Shown: positions 39,221 to 53,356, counted from the first letter of the stretch. The stretch is DNA of 64,000 nucleotides from Burkholderiales bacterium (GCA_003963115.1 RXJQ01000018.1:1-64000); one strand, 5' to 3'. Translations and numbers: made by a program. The notes: generated by a model from the letters alone, not told the origin.

Positions 39221-41418
39221 GGCTGCTCCTTCGATGCGGCAGGGCTGACTGCGCTGGACGGGTGACGTGGGGCGGGGGCCATCGCAGGCACGGCTGCTGC
39301 CGCGTGCGAGCCCGGTTCAGATGGTGCCGACGGCATCGCCGAGCTGGCGGGCTGCACGCGCGCAGGTGCCGAGGCAGCAACTGCTGGTGCGGAGGCGGCC
39401 GACGCCGCCGCAGAAGCCGCCGAGGTGGCGGCATCGGGCGTGGCCGGCACATCGGCACCGAAGGCGTCCAGGCCACGAGGCAGCGGCATGGCCGAGGCCT
39501 TGCGGGGCGTGCCGATCGGGCTGGCGGCCTTGCCCAGTTGTACGGCAGCGATGTCTTCCTCGCTGGGGTACTGGTCCATCAGCAGGTAGTCCAGTACACG
39601 GCGGGCAATCGGGGCGGCTGCCTCGGCACCGAAGCCTGCGTTCTCGACGATCACCGCCAAGGCCACACGGGGCTCGTTCAGCGGCGCGAAAGCTTCGTAC
39701 AGCGAATGGTCGCGCTTGTACTCGTCCACCTTCGAGGCCACGTATTTTTCGTTCTGCTTGAGGCCCACAGCCTGGGCGGTGCCGGTCTTGCCGCCGCTCA
39801 TGTAGCCGGCGCCCACGAACACGCGGGTCGAGGTGCCCTCCTGTGTCACACCGTACATGGCGTTGCGGATGAATTCGATGTGCTCCGGCTTGTAGGGCAG
39901 CGTGGGCAAGGCCTTGCTCGATATCACCTGCACATCGCGGTTAACGACATTCTCGATCTCGCGCACCACACGCGGCTGGAAGCGCTCCCCACCCGTCGCC
40001 AGCGTCGACAAGGCCGTCGCCATCTGCAGCATCGTGAAATTGTTGTACCCCTGGCCGATGCCCAGCGAGATGGTTTCGCCCGCATACCACTTGCGCTGCT
40101 CCGGGCGCTTGTAGGCATTGCGCTTCCAGGTCGTGGACGGCAGGATGCCGGTGACCTCGCCCTTGAGGTCGATGCCAGTCAGGCGGCCGAAACCCAGCGG
40201 TTCCATCTGGTCATGGATGAGGTCCACACCCAGCTCATTGGCCAGCGAGTAGAAGTAGACGTTGCTCGACTTGACGATGGCGCGGCGCATGTCCATGGCG
40301 CCACCCAGCTCGTTCTCCGGGCTGCGGAACTTGTGTCCGCCGAACATGAAGAAGCCGTTGTCCATGATGACCACGCTGGGGCTGCGCTTGCCCGTGTTGA
40401 GTACGGCCAAGGCCATGAAGGGCTTGTAGGTAGAGCCTGGCGGGTAGGTACCACGCAGGGCCCGGTTGAGCAAAGGCTTGTCGGCAGACTCGTTGAGCTC
40501 GCGCCAGTTCTCGATGTCGATGCCATCGACGAAGAGGTTGGGGTCGAAGGTCGGCTTGGAGACGAAGGCCAGCACCTCGCCGTTGCGCGGGTCGATGGCC
40601 ACCAGGGCGCCACGGCGGTCGCCGAACAGGCGCTCGATCAGGGCCTGCAGCTTGATGTCGATCGACAGGTGGATGGTGTTGCCGGGCGTGGCCGGGTTGG
40701 AGCGCAAACGCCGCACCGCACGGCCACCGGCGCTGGTCTCCACCTCCTCGAACCCCGTGATGCCATGCAGCTCGCGCTCGTAGCTTTGCTCGATGCCCAG
40801 CTTGCCGATGTACTCGGTGCCGCGGTAGTTGGCCTGCTCCTCCTCGGGCCAATCGTCCATCGCATCGGCCTCTTTCTGGTTGATGCGGCCGATGTAGCCC
40901 AGCACGTGGCTGGCCAGCTCGCCATAAGGGTAATGGCGGAACAGACGGGCCTGGATGTCCACGCCGGGGAAGCGGAAACGCTGGGCGGTGAAACGGGCCA
41001 CCTCTTCGTCCGTCAGGCGGGTGCGGATGGGGATGGACTCGAAGCTTTTCGACTCCTCGCGCAGGCGCTTGAAGCGGCGACGGTCGCGCGGCTGGACCTC
41101 GACGATGCGGGACAGCGCGTCGATCGTGGCCTCGACGTCGTCAACCTTGGACGGCGTGATCTCCAGCGTGTAGGCCGAGTAGTTGTTGGCCAGCACCACG
41201 CCATTGCGGTCGACGATCAGCCCCCGGTTGGGCACGATGGGCACCACGGCGATGCGGTTGTTCTCGGCCTGCGTGGCCAATTCGTCATGCCGCACGACCT
41301 CCAGCACCCACAGGCGAAACACCAGCAAGCCGAAGCAGAACAGCACGAAGCCGACCGCCGCCCACAATCGGGCACGAAAGCGGCTGAGTTCGGCTTCGAG
41401 GTTTTTGAGTTCGGTCAT
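39217..41418 (-). CDS. mrdA: Penicillin-binding protein 2 (MrdA) with long Ala-rich C-terminal tail
   Basis: PBP2 is the transpeptidase partner of RodA in lateral wall synthesis. The 733-residue product has one membrane helix (about 18-38), a pedestal domain and a transpeptidase domain with Ser329-Thr-Tyr-Lys332 (GSTYKPFMA), the SSN motif in VKSSNVYFYS, and KTG in MSGGKTGTAQA. After about residue 620 it carries an extra tail of roughly 110 residues rich in Ala, Ser and Pro, longer than in the 630-residue E. coli protein. It lies downstream of tpsB, not mreD, in this genome. Confidence 0.96.
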   Translation of the reverse strand: MTELKNLEAELSRFRARLWAAVGFVLFCFGLLVFRLWVLEVVRHDELATQAENNRIAVVPIVPNRGLIVDRNGVVLANNYSAYTLEITPSKVDDVEATIDALSRIVEVQPRDRRRFKRLREESKSFESIPIRTRLTDEEVARFTAQRFRFPGVDIQARLFRHYPYGELASHVLGYIGRINQKEADAMDDWPEEEQANYRGTEYIGKLGIEQSYERELHGITGFEEVETSAGGRAVRRLRSNPATPGNTIHLSIDIKLQALIERLFGDRRGALVAIDPRNGEVLAFVSKPTFDPNLFVDGIDIENWRELNESADKPLLNRALRGTYPPGSTYKPFMALAVLNTGKRSPSVVIMDNGFFMFGGHKFRSPENELGGAMDMRRAIVKSSNVYFYSLANELGVDLIHDQMEPLGFGRLTGIDLKGEVTGILPSTTWKRNAYKRPEQRKWYAGETISLGIGQGYNNFTMLQMATALSTLATGGERFQPRVVREIENVVNRDVQVISSKALPTLPYKPEHIEFIRNAMYGVTQEGTSTRVFVGAGYMSGGKTGTAQAVGLKQNEKYVASKVDEYKRDHSLYEAFAPLNEPRVALAVIVENAGFGAEAAAPIARRVLDYLLMDQYPSEEDIAAVQLGKAASPIGTPRKASAMPLPRGLDAFGADVPATPDAATSAASAAASAASAPAVAASAPARVQPASSAMPSAPSEPGSHAAAAVPAMAPAPRHPSSAVSPAASKEQP

Positions 41419-41510
41419 GGGCGGTTAGCCCGCTATCGTAGCGCCTACGACGCGGTTCGCCCGGCCCCGATCAAGCCGATATGCGCAAGAAGGCGGTGGT
41501 TTCGGGTCGG

Positions 41511-43229
41511 TCAAAAACGCCAGAGGCCCTGCAACCACAACCTGGTACGGCTATTGTCCGGCTCCGACTGCACCGGTTCAGTCCCCACCCGCGTGGCCAG
41601 CATCAGCTTGAGCCCCAGATCCTGCCTGGGCGCCCACAGCAGAGAGCCCCCAAGGGCATACAGGGACCGGCTTTGCGGGCCGACGCTGTTGTATGCCTCG
41701 TGGTCAAGGCGCACATGCCCTGCATCCAGAAAGCCCGCCCACTGCAAGGTGGACAGCGGTGGCGTGTAGCGCAACTCGACCGAGCCGAGCTGCCCCTGGT
41801 CTCCCGAGGCCTCGCCTTGCGGATAGGCGCGTACGCCGCTGGCGCCGCCGAGCGAGAACTTTTCGGAGGCATCCAGGTTGTTGAAAGCATGCTGCCAATA
41901 GGCGTTGGCATACACGCTCCACCCCTTATCCAGCGGCATGGTCGCGTTGCCGGCGAACACCAGCTTGTCAAAGCTGCCCTGAGTTCTTGGACCAGCCGCG
42001 TCTGCGGCCTTTTGGGCCATCGTGGGCAGATTGAGTTGGCCGTGACTCCAGATGAAACTGAAGGCATGGTTGCGGGCGTCGCGGTTGCCGAAGCCATTGA
42101 GGGCAAGGGACCAGACGTCGGACGACTTGCGCGTCACCGACGCCGGATCAAGCACTTCGATCCGGTCTTCAAACGTCTTGTGATCCCACGTCAGGGCCGT
42201 GCTCAGGCTGTGGTCGGGGGTGCGGACAAGGGTATAGCTGGTATCGATCGTCGCGGTGCGTGCCCACCCCTTGGCATCCAGATAGGCGAACTCCCGTGCA
42301 AGCTTGTAGTTGACCTGCGACCAGGCAACGCCGGCCGTCCACGCCGCAGTGTGCACGGGCAGGCGATAGCCCAGCCGCACATAGCTCAGGGATTCATTGG
42401 TCGTCAGGCCACGCAACTGGATCTGATCCCCCACGCCGGCAGGGCTATTGACGGTGGCCTGGGCCCCGACACGCCAGTAGCCGGTGTAGCGGTTACCATG
42501 GTTGTCAAAATCAATTTGTGAGATCAGCCTGTCGGCGCCATCGACCTGCACGCGCACATCGGTCTCGCCGGTGTGCGCGCCAGGCTGCAAAACGGCGCCT
42601 GCGCGGCTCGCACCAGGCGTATCGCCCAGCAAGAGCAGGCGACGCTCCAACTCAGGCTGAGAGACCACAGTACCAACGAAGGCATCGCCAAACAAGCGCG
42701 CCAGGCTGGACTCGCTGATCAAAGACTGGTTGTCGAACGAGACGGCCCCCAGCCGTCCCTCCAGCACCAACACCGTCACCACGCCATCTCGGATGTCCTG
42801 CGCAGGCAATACGGCGCGCGCCACAGGATAGCCCAGTGAGCGGTAGTAGTCGCCAACGCGCCGCAACACATGCTGCAATTCCGGCAGCGTGAAGGAGCGC
42901 CCCGGCACGTCAGACAGCAGTGCCTGCAACACAGGCTCCGACACCACCGTCGCCCCATTGATGCGCAACACCCGCACGGGAATCCGCAGCGCCACCTTGT
43001 CCGACGCCTCATCTGGCTGGGCCGGGCTCACTTTCACAGCTGGCGTGGCATCTTGGCGTGGCGCGGGTGTCTGAGGCGGCTGCACCGAGCGTTGCACATC
43101 GCCCGCACCGGGCTGGGCCAGGGCTTGAGCGTGAGTCGCCAGCGGACACAGAAGCAGCGTCCCAAGCAAGGCCCATACGGCTGCACTGACGGGGCGACGG
43201 GAAGGGAATGGCAAGCAATGGTTTGTCAT
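41511..43229 (-). CDS. Two-partner secretion transporter TpsB (ShlB/FhaC/HecB family)
   Basis: TpsB proteins are outer-membrane barrels with POTRA domains that export one partner TpsA protein. The 572-residue product has a signal peptide (to about residue 35, ATHAQA), a Pro/Gln-rich stretch, a POTRA region (about 75-225; FTLPELQHVLRRVGDYYRSLG) and a 16-strand type barrel. The conserved L6 loop motif appears as GASGVRAYPQGEASGDQG (VRGY class), and the chain ends in an aromatic residue (LWRF). It follows tpsA by 19 nt. It sits upstream of mrdA on the same strand. Confidence 0.93.
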   Translation of the reverse strand: MTNHCLPFPSRRPVSAAVWALLGTLLLCPLATHAQALAQPGAGDVQRSVQPPQTPAPRQDATPAVKVSPAQPDEASDKVALRIPVRVLRINGATVVSEPVLQALLSDVPGRSFTLPELQHVLRRVGDYYRSLGYPVARAVLPAQDIRDGVVTVLVLEGRLGAVSFDNQSLISESSLARLFGDAFVGTVVSQPELERRLLLLGDTPGASRAGAVLQPGAHTGETDVRVQVDGADRLISQIDFDNHGNRYTGYWRVGAQATVNSPAGVGDQIQLRGLTTNESLSYVRLGYRLPVHTAAWTAGVAWSQVNYKLAREFAYLDAKGWARTATIDTSYTLVRTPDHSLSTALTWDHKTFEDRIEVLDPASVTRKSSDVWSLALNGFGNRDARNHAFSFIWSHGQLNLPTMAQKAADAAGPRTQGSFDKLVFAGNATMPLDKGWSVYANAYWQHAFNNLDASEKFSLGGASGVRAYPQGEASGDQGQLGSVELRYTPPLSTLQWAGFLDAGHVRLDHEAYNSVGPQSRSLYALGGSLLWAPRQDLGLKLMLATRVGTEPVQSEPDNSRTRLWLQGLWRF

Positions 43230-43248
43230 GGGGTCGCGTGGCAGGCGC

Positions 43249-45216
43249 TCAACGAACGGTCAGCAGTGCCGGCAGTTTGACGCCACCATCGATCACACGG
43301 ATGGGGCTGTTGATATCACTGCGGCCGGTGCCCGCTTTCTTGTCTTCGTCTTCATTGCCTGCGGCGGGTGGCGGCAGGTTGCTCAGGAGGTCGGACAAGG
43401 CGCCTGGATTGATGTTTTGCGCACTGGACTGACCGCCGCGGCGCCCGTTATCGATGACGCCGGACAGGCCATCGGGGATTGTCACGGGCGTCACGGGTGT
43501 CGGGGGCGTAACAGGCGCCGTGATCAGCGCGCTGGTTCGCCCGGAGAGCGCATAGTTGCCACTGGCGGCCCCCACCAATTGGTAGGCATACGACACGCCG
43601 ACCGGAGCGGCGCTTGGCGCGGCACTGTCAAACGTCGCGTTGCTGAGTGTCACGCTCAATTGGTTGAGATCGGACGCCACGATACCGTTCGTCACCAGGC
43701 GGACGCTGGCCGCAGTGCTGCCATCGGCCACCTTGTCGCTCGCGTTGACACTCAGCAGCTTGGGCGTGATGCGCCCACTGGCGGAGTCGGAAAGCTTGTA
43801 GCTGCCTGCGGCCGCACCCACCAGGCGCTGCCCGCTCCATGTCACTGGCACCACTCCGTCCGGTGACACATTCGCCTGCGTAAACTGTGCCCCCGTGACA
43901 GACACACGCAAAATGTCCTTGTCAATGTCCAGTACATCGCCGGCCAGGAGATGTACCGTCGCATCGGTGCGGCCGTCATAGGTCTTGGTGTCGGCTTCCA
44001 GATGGATCTCGCGTGGGCTGATGCGGGCGGCCAGCGACCCCGGCAGCGCAAGGGCCGTCTCACCGGACAAGCGCGCAGTGAACCACACGTAGCCGGGCTC
44101 GCCATCGACCTGGACAAAGCGGTCGTCGAAATGAGCCTGAACCATGTCCAACGTCACGGGGGCCGCCGTGCGGCCCGGCATACTGGACAGATCGACGCGC
44201 ACGGTCACATCGGTGGTGCCGTCGTATACCTTGTCCAGCGCCGAAACATTCAGCGCACCGGCCTGATCGGGCGCATGTGCCCGCAAGAACTCAGGACCAA
44301 AGTCTAACTGCCCCCCTTCAGCCAGGTCAGCAGTGACCAGCCCCGAGGCACCCGCATCCACCGTTCCGCGCACGGAAACCTTGCTGCCTGCCGCCCCCAG
44401 GGCCACCAATCGGATAACCCCATCCGGCCCCTCGGACACGCCGGCCGCTTCGACAATACCGCTGCTGTTAACCACAGCCTGCGCCAGCGAGCGTGCATCC
44501 AATGCAATCTGCCCACCTGCCGCCGAGATGCGCCCGGTGTTGCTCACGCTGGCGACCAGGCTGGCGCGATCCAGGCTGTACGACAGCAGGCCATTGCGGT
44601 CTGGGGTCAGCACGACGTGGTCCCCACCGAGCAGCATCACGCGGCCACCTGCAGCCGAGATCGAACCGCTGTTGCCAACCTGGTTGCCAACCAGCGCCAC
44701 CGAGCCGCCATCGGCCGTGATAGTCCCGTCATTCTTCACCTGCGCGCCGTCAACCGGCGTGCCACGCTTGAGCACGAGCGCGCCGCTGTCCAGATCAAAG
44801 CTGTCCAGCGCCATCGTGCTGGCCACGAAACTGCCTACGTTGACCAGCGCACCACGCCCGATCAACACGCCATTGGGATTGAGCACATACACATGGCCGG
44901 GCGCTGTCACACTACCCAGGATGTTGGTGGCGGCGTTACCCGTCACCACGTTGATCGCCACGGAACTGGCGTCGATCTGGTTGAAAGCCAGCGTGTTGCC
45001 TGCGGGCACATCCATATTGGACCAGTCGATCCGTACAGCACCGGTGCGCTGGTTGACCGTGGTGGTCGACCCCGAGGTCTGCACCGTTGCCATGCCCCAT
45101 ACAACCTTGGCCTGAGAGGCATCGAGCGCCCAGGCAGACGGGCTGATCAGCAGGGCGCACAAGGCTGCGGCGCGCGCAACAGGGCACCACACGGCCAACG
45201 TGGCGTGATTTTTCAT
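43249..45216 (-). CDS. Two-partner secreted exoprotein TpsA with YDG repeats
   Basis: The 655-residue product (start MKNHATLAVWCP; a longer frame begins at 45294) has a signal peptide ending PSAWA|L and the TPS/filamentous-haemagglutinin N-terminal domain (about 30-270), with the hallmark VLNPNGVLIGRGALVNVGSF. Then come three YDG-type repeats: ALDKVYDGTTDVTV, ADTKTYDGRTDATV and the degenerate ASDKVADGSTAASV. The C terminus is Pro/Asp/Gly-rich. It is short for a TpsA, many of which exceed 1000 residues. Export by the adjacent TpsB is expected. The function (adhesin or matrix protein) is inferred from the family. Confidence 0.92.
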   Translation of the reverse strand: MKNHATLAVWCPVARAAALCALLISPSAWALDASQAKVVWGMATVQTSGSTTTVNQRTGAVRIDWSNMDVPAGNTLAFNQIDASSVAINVVTGNAATNILGSVTAPGHVYVLNPNGVLIGRGALVNVGSFVASTMALDSFDLDSGALVLKRGTPVDGAQVKNDGTITADGGSVALVGNQVGNSGSISAAGGRVMLLGGDHVVLTPDRNGLLSYSLDRASLVASVSNTGRISAAGGQIALDARSLAQAVVNSSGIVEAAGVSEGPDGVIRLVALGAAGSKVSVRGTVDAGASGLVTADLAEGGQLDFGPEFLRAHAPDQAGALNVSALDKVYDGTTDVTVRVDLSSMPGRTAAPVTLDMVQAHFDDRFVQVDGEPGYVWFTARLSGETALALPGSLAARISPREIHLEADTKTYDGRTDATVHLLAGDVLDIDKDILRVSVTGAQFTQANVSPDGVVPVTWSGQRLVGAAAGSYKLSDSASGRITPKLLSVNASDKVADGSTAASVRLVTNGIVASDLNQLSVTLSNATFDSAAPSAAPVGVSYAYQLVGAASGNYALSGRTSALITAPVTPPTPVTPVTIPDGLSGVIDNGRRGGQSSAQNINPGALSDLLSNLPPPAAGNEDEDKKAGTGRSDINSPIRVIDGGVKLPALLTVR

Positions 45217-45306
45217 GACAACTCCTGAGCGCAGCGGGCCCTGCGCGGTAGCTTGCTTGGCTTGCCGATACGCGGCGTCAAGACACGCCGACACAGGCCA
45301 AAACGA

Positions 45307-46134
45307 TCAGGCGGATGCAGCCCGCTTTGAGGGAGTGCGGCGAACACGGGCAAACAAGCCCAGACCCACCATACAAAGGGCGGCCGTACCTGGCTCGGGC
45401 ACGGGCGAGATGGCCATGGCCGAAGCCTGGAAGGCCACAATATCGAAGTTGGCCGAACCACCATTGAGCGTGCTCGCACCAAAGCCAACACGCACGTCCG
45501 CAGGGTTGGTGAAGGTACCCGCACCGTACTGAGCGAACGCCACCTGCTTCCACAAAGACGTGGCCCCTGAGTCACGCATCTTCAGAGTCATCACCCACGA
45601 GTTGTAGACCGTGGAGTAGCTCACGCGCAGCTTGGCATCCACCTGCGTACTGTCGAGCATGTTCAGTCCACTCACAACAGGCGATGCGCCCAGCATGGTC
45701 GACGCGGTTGCCACGCTGCCCACGTCCAGCGATGTGGTCTTGCCCGCCGCCGGATCAACCGCAAACGCGATGCCGTCATCAAATTGACTCAAGCCCAGAA
45801 AGCTCGACTTGAACACGGGGACATCGCCGCTCGACAGCATCATCGAAAAGCCGTCCTTGAAGCTCGCGGACGCGGATGCGCCCGACACCTTGAAGGAAAA
45901 CAGCACCTCGGTGTAGTTGGCCTGGTTCGACATGATACTGCTCAGGTCGATGCTGCCAGGGGCCCAGCCGGCACCAGCCTGCCCGGGCGTGTCGGACACG
46001 AGGCGAACCGTATTATCACCGCTGATCAGCGAAGACTGCCCCGACTTAGCCCACGACGAAAACGTGCCCGCTTGAGCGGCAGGCAGACCCGCGAGGGCCA
46101 TAACGGCGACAAGAGAATAAACAGCAGTACGCAT
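45307..46134 (-). CDS. PEP-CTERM sorting-domain protein next to the TPS pair
   Basis: The 275-residue product has a signal peptide (SLVAVMALAGLPAAQA|G) and a PEP-CTERM tail: VPEPGTAALCMVGLGLFAR with following basic residues (RVRRTPSKRAASA). The body is beta-rich and Ser/Ala-rich, with DVRVGFGASTLNGGSANFDI, resembling uncharacterised PEP-CTERM surface proteins. It precedes tpsA by 90 nt on the same strand and lies between mreD and the TPS pair, so it is part of the block that interrupts the cell-shape genes. Confidence 0.88.
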   Translation of the reverse strand: MRTAVYSLVAVMALAGLPAAQAGTFSSWAKSGQSSLISGDNTVRLVSDTPGQAGAGWAPGSIDLSSIMSNQANYTEVLFSFKVSGASASASFKDGFSMMLSSGDVPVFKSSFLGLSQFDDGIAFAVDPAAGKTTSLDVGSVATASTMLGASPVVSGLNMLDSTQVDAKLRVSYSTVYNSWVMTLKMRDSGATSLWKQVAFAQYGAGTFTNPADVRVGFGASTLNGGSANFDIVAFQASAMAISPVPEPGTAALCMVGLGLFARVRRTPSKRAASA

Positions 46135-46269
46135 GACGCAACCCCAAAAAACTGTAACGGAGTGTCATCCAGGCGGGCACTCGCCACAATCCCGGGACTA
46201 GGCGACCCAAACACCCCATTTAGCGCGAATTTGTCGCACAGGCGTCATATGACCATGAGCAAGATGGCG

Positions 46270-46785
46270 CTACAGCGGACGGTTCTTGTCCCTGTCCGGC
46301 GCTCTTCTTTGCGGGGCCAGCAACACGAAGGATGCCAACGGCCACAGCATCGATTCGATCAGGGGCGCACCCAGCAGGCCCCAGCCCGGGAAGGCCGCAC
46401 CCGCGATCAGGCGCACCAGCAGGGACACGGCATGCGCCGCCACGAACAAGGGCACAATCTGCACGGCCTGCGAGGCCACCGTGAACCACAGCAGGCGACG
46501 GTGCACGGTGATCGCAAAAAAGCTCAGCAGCGTGTAGGCCAGTGCATGCTGGCCGAGCAAGGCGCCCTGGTGCACGTCCATGATCAGGCCCATCACGAAG
46601 GCCACACCCACGCCCACACGGCGCGGCTGGTGCACGTTCCAGAACACCACGGCCACGGCCAGAAAGTCGGGCACGCCGGCCACACGCCCCCAGGGCAGCA
46701 TGTTCAGGCTCAAGGCCAGAAACAGCGAGAGCCAGATGAACAATGGGTTGACCGGAAGCAGCAGTTCGCTGCCGCGGGGCATCAT
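46270..46785 (-). CDS. mreD: Rod shape-determining protein MreD
   Basis: MreD is a small polytopic membrane protein of the elongasome. The 171-residue product has about five membrane helices (e.g. PLFIWLSLFLALSLNMLPWG) and the family segment VGVAFVMGLIMDVHQGALLGQ. Its ATG overlaps the mreC stop. It is the last gene of mreBCD here. The following gene is a PEP-CTERM protein, whereas in relatives mrdA usually follows. Confidence 0.95.
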   Translation of the reverse strand: MMPRGSELLLPVNPLFIWLSLFLALSLNMLPWGRVAGVPDFLAVAVVFWNVHQPRRVGVGVAFVMGLIMDVHQGALLGQHALAYTLLSFFAITVHRRLLWFTVASQAVQIVPLFVAAHAVSLLVRLIAGAAFPGWGLLGAPLIESMLWPLASFVLLAPQRRAPDRDKNRPL

Positions 46786-47765
46786 GGCTTGCCTCCCGTC
46801 GGTGAGGCCTGGGACTTGGCCGAACCATGGTGGGCCGAGGCCTTGCCCTTGCGACCAGGGTTCTCTGGCGCGGAGGCGGAAGCCGATGCGGCGTCTGCCG
46901 GGCGCTCGGGCAGCTTGCCCGCCGTGGGCTCCAGCAGCAGCACATGGCGTGTGCTGTCGGGGCTGGCCAGCGTCTGCAAGCTGATGCGGGCAAAGGCCGA
47001 GTCCGCGCGGCGGTCCACCTGCATGACCTTGGCCACAGGCAAACCCGCCGGATAGACACCATCCAGGCCGGAGGTTTGCAGCACATCCCCCACCTGCACA
47101 TCGGCATTGCCGGCCATGAAGCGCAGCTCCATGCCATGCGCATGAGGCGTCCCATAGGCCACGCCGCGCTGCTGCGTGCGCACGTTCACAACCGGCACAG
47201 CCGCGTCCTTGTCGGTCACCAGGGTCACTTCAGAAGTCAAGGGGTAGACGCGCGTGACCTGCCCCAGCACGCCGGTTTCGTCGATCACGGGCGAGCCCAG
47301 CACGACCAGGTTGGCGCTGCCACGATCGATCACGACCTTGCGGGTGAAGGGGTCGGGCGCGTCATACAGGATCTCGGCAGCGATGCTGGAAACGTCAATG
47401 CGCGGACGCAAGCCCAGCAGACCCCGCAGGCGGGCGTTCTCGCGTTCCAGTTGGTCCGCCCGCATCACGCGCTCGGCCTGCTTGGCCACCAGGCGCTGCG
47501 CCGCCAGCTCCCGCCGTCTGGCCTCATCCAGCCCGGACACATAGTGCCCGGCCGAATCCCACCAGCGAGACGGCGCCATCAGCACTTCTTGAACGGGATG
47601 CAACACCGTGGCCACGAGCGCACGCACCGGTTGGGTCATTTTCCAGCGTGAGTCGGCCACCATCAGGAACACTGCCAGCGCCGAGAAAAACATCAAGCGA
47701 GTGAAAGCCGACGGCCCCTGCTTGAAGAAGGGGGGCGGGGTACGGTCCAGCGTGGCCAATGGCAT
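46782..47765 (-). CDS. mreC: Rod shape-determining protein MreC
   Basis: MreC is a bitopic periplasmic scaffold of the elongasome that binds PBP2. The 327-residue product has one membrane helix (about 23-37; RLMFFSALAVFLMVADSRW), a coiled coil (about 80-115; QAERVMRADQLERENARLRG) and the beta-barrel MreC domain with GSPVIDETGVLGQVTRVYP and GDVLQTSGLDGVYPAGLPV. A Ser/Ala/Gly-rich tail of about 45 residues ends the chain. It starts 71 nt after mreB. Confidence 0.97.
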   Translation of the reverse strand: MPLATLDRTPPPFFKQGPSAFTRLMFFSALAVFLMVADSRWKMTQPVRALVATVLHPVQEVLMAPSRWWDSAGHYVSGLDEARRRELAAQRLVAKQAERVMRADQLERENARLRGLLGLRPRIDVSSIAAEILYDAPDPFTRKVVIDRGSANLVVLGSPVIDETGVLGQVTRVYPLTSEVTLVTDKDAAVPVVNVRTQQRGVAYGTPHAHGMELRFMAGNADVQVGDVLQTSGLDGVYPAGLPVAKVMQVDRRADSAFARISLQTLASPDSTRHVLLLEPTAGKLPERPADAASASASAPENPGRKGKASAHHGSAKSQASPTGGKP

Positions 47766-47836
47766 GACGAAGCGTCAGCTCCCACAAAACACGACAGGCG
47801 CCATGGTGGGGGCGCCTGCGGGTCACGACAAGGGTG

Positions 47837-50985
<3,149 letters not shown>

Positions 50986-50995
50986 CCCGCCCTCC

Positions 50996-51850
50996 ATGAA
51001 CGCCCCTGATTCGCCCCACCACCTCCATGCACCGGACGGCATGACTGTGCGCCACATCGATGTGGACCTCAGCCAGGGCTTTCCGATCTACTGGAACAAC
51101 AACGATCCCTACCGTTCGCAATTGCTGAACGCGCTGTCGTTCATGTTCCCGGTGGGCGAGCAGTTCTTCATCGACAGCGTGCGTTTCTACGCCAAGGACG
51201 TGCAGGCCAAGGGGCTCACCGAACTGAGCGAAGAGATCAAGCTCTTCGTCGGCCAGGAGGCCACGCACCGCCACCTGCACCAGCAGTACAACGACTTCCT
51301 CCTCGCCCAGGGCTACACACCCTGGGTGGAGAACGCGCTCAAACGCGTGATCCACATGACGCGATCCTTCTCGCCCAAGACCAAGCTGGCCATCACCGTG
51401 GTATACGAGCACTTCACGGCCATGCTCGGCGACGGCCTGCTGCGCAACGCCAGCTGGACCGAAGGCATGACACCGATGATGCGCACGCTGTGGCAGTGGC
51501 ATGCCGCCGAGGAGTCCGAACACAAGGCCGTGGCCATCGACACCTACCGCGCCATCGGTGGTGGCTATGTGCGCCGCGCCTTGATGTACCTGCTGATCAC
51601 CTTCGAGTTCTACTTCTACGTGGCCGTACAGACCATGCTGATGCTGCACAAGGACGGCAAGCTCTTCAAGCGCCAGACCTGGTCCAGCGCGCTGCGCTTC
51701 TGGTTCGGCCGCGAGGGCATCTTCTGGCACATGGGGCCGCATTGGTGGGCCTTCCTCAAACCGGGCTTCCACCCCTGGCAACACGACAACCGGGATCTGT
51801 TGGTGCGTTGGCGCGAGAGCTACGCCAATGCCTACAGACCCCTCAAATAA
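50996..51850 (+). CDS. Predicted metal-dependent hydrolase (PF10118-type) between gatA and gatB
   Basis: The 284-residue product resembles the family of predicted metal-dependent hydrolases with a ferritin-like helical core. Likely metal ligands are visible as FVGQEATHRHLHQQYNDFL, VVYEHFTAML and WHAAEESEHKAVAIDTYRA, i.e. spaced E-x-x-H motifs like those of di-iron proteins. The C-terminal part is aromatic-rich (FWHMGPHWWAFLKPGFHPW). It starts 10 nt after gatA and ends 21 nt before gatB, same strand, so it is cotranscribed with the tRNA amidotransferase. Substrate unknown. Confidence 0.8.
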   Translation: MNAPDSPHHLHAPDGMTVRHIDVDLSQGFPIYWNNNDPYRSQLLNALSFMFPVGEQFFIDSVRFYAKDVQAKGLTELSEEIKLFVGQEATHRHLHQQYNDFLLAQGYTPWVENALKRVIHMTRSFSPKTKLAITVVYEHFTAMLGDGLLRNASWTEGMTPMMRTLWQWHAAEESEHKAVAIDTYRAIGGGYVRRALMYLLITFEFYFYVAVQTMLMLHKDGKLFKRQTWSSALRFWFGREGIFWHMGPHWWAFLKPGFHPWQHDNRDLLVRWRESYANAYRPLK

Positions 51851-51871
51851 AACAATCGAGCAAGCACAACC

Positions 51872-53356
<1,485 letters not shown>

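Noticed and set aside
39262-41769. 835-codon plus-strand open frame opposite mrdA
   Set aside because: Antisense to an intact PBP2 gene with all catalytic motifs; composition typical of a shadow frame.
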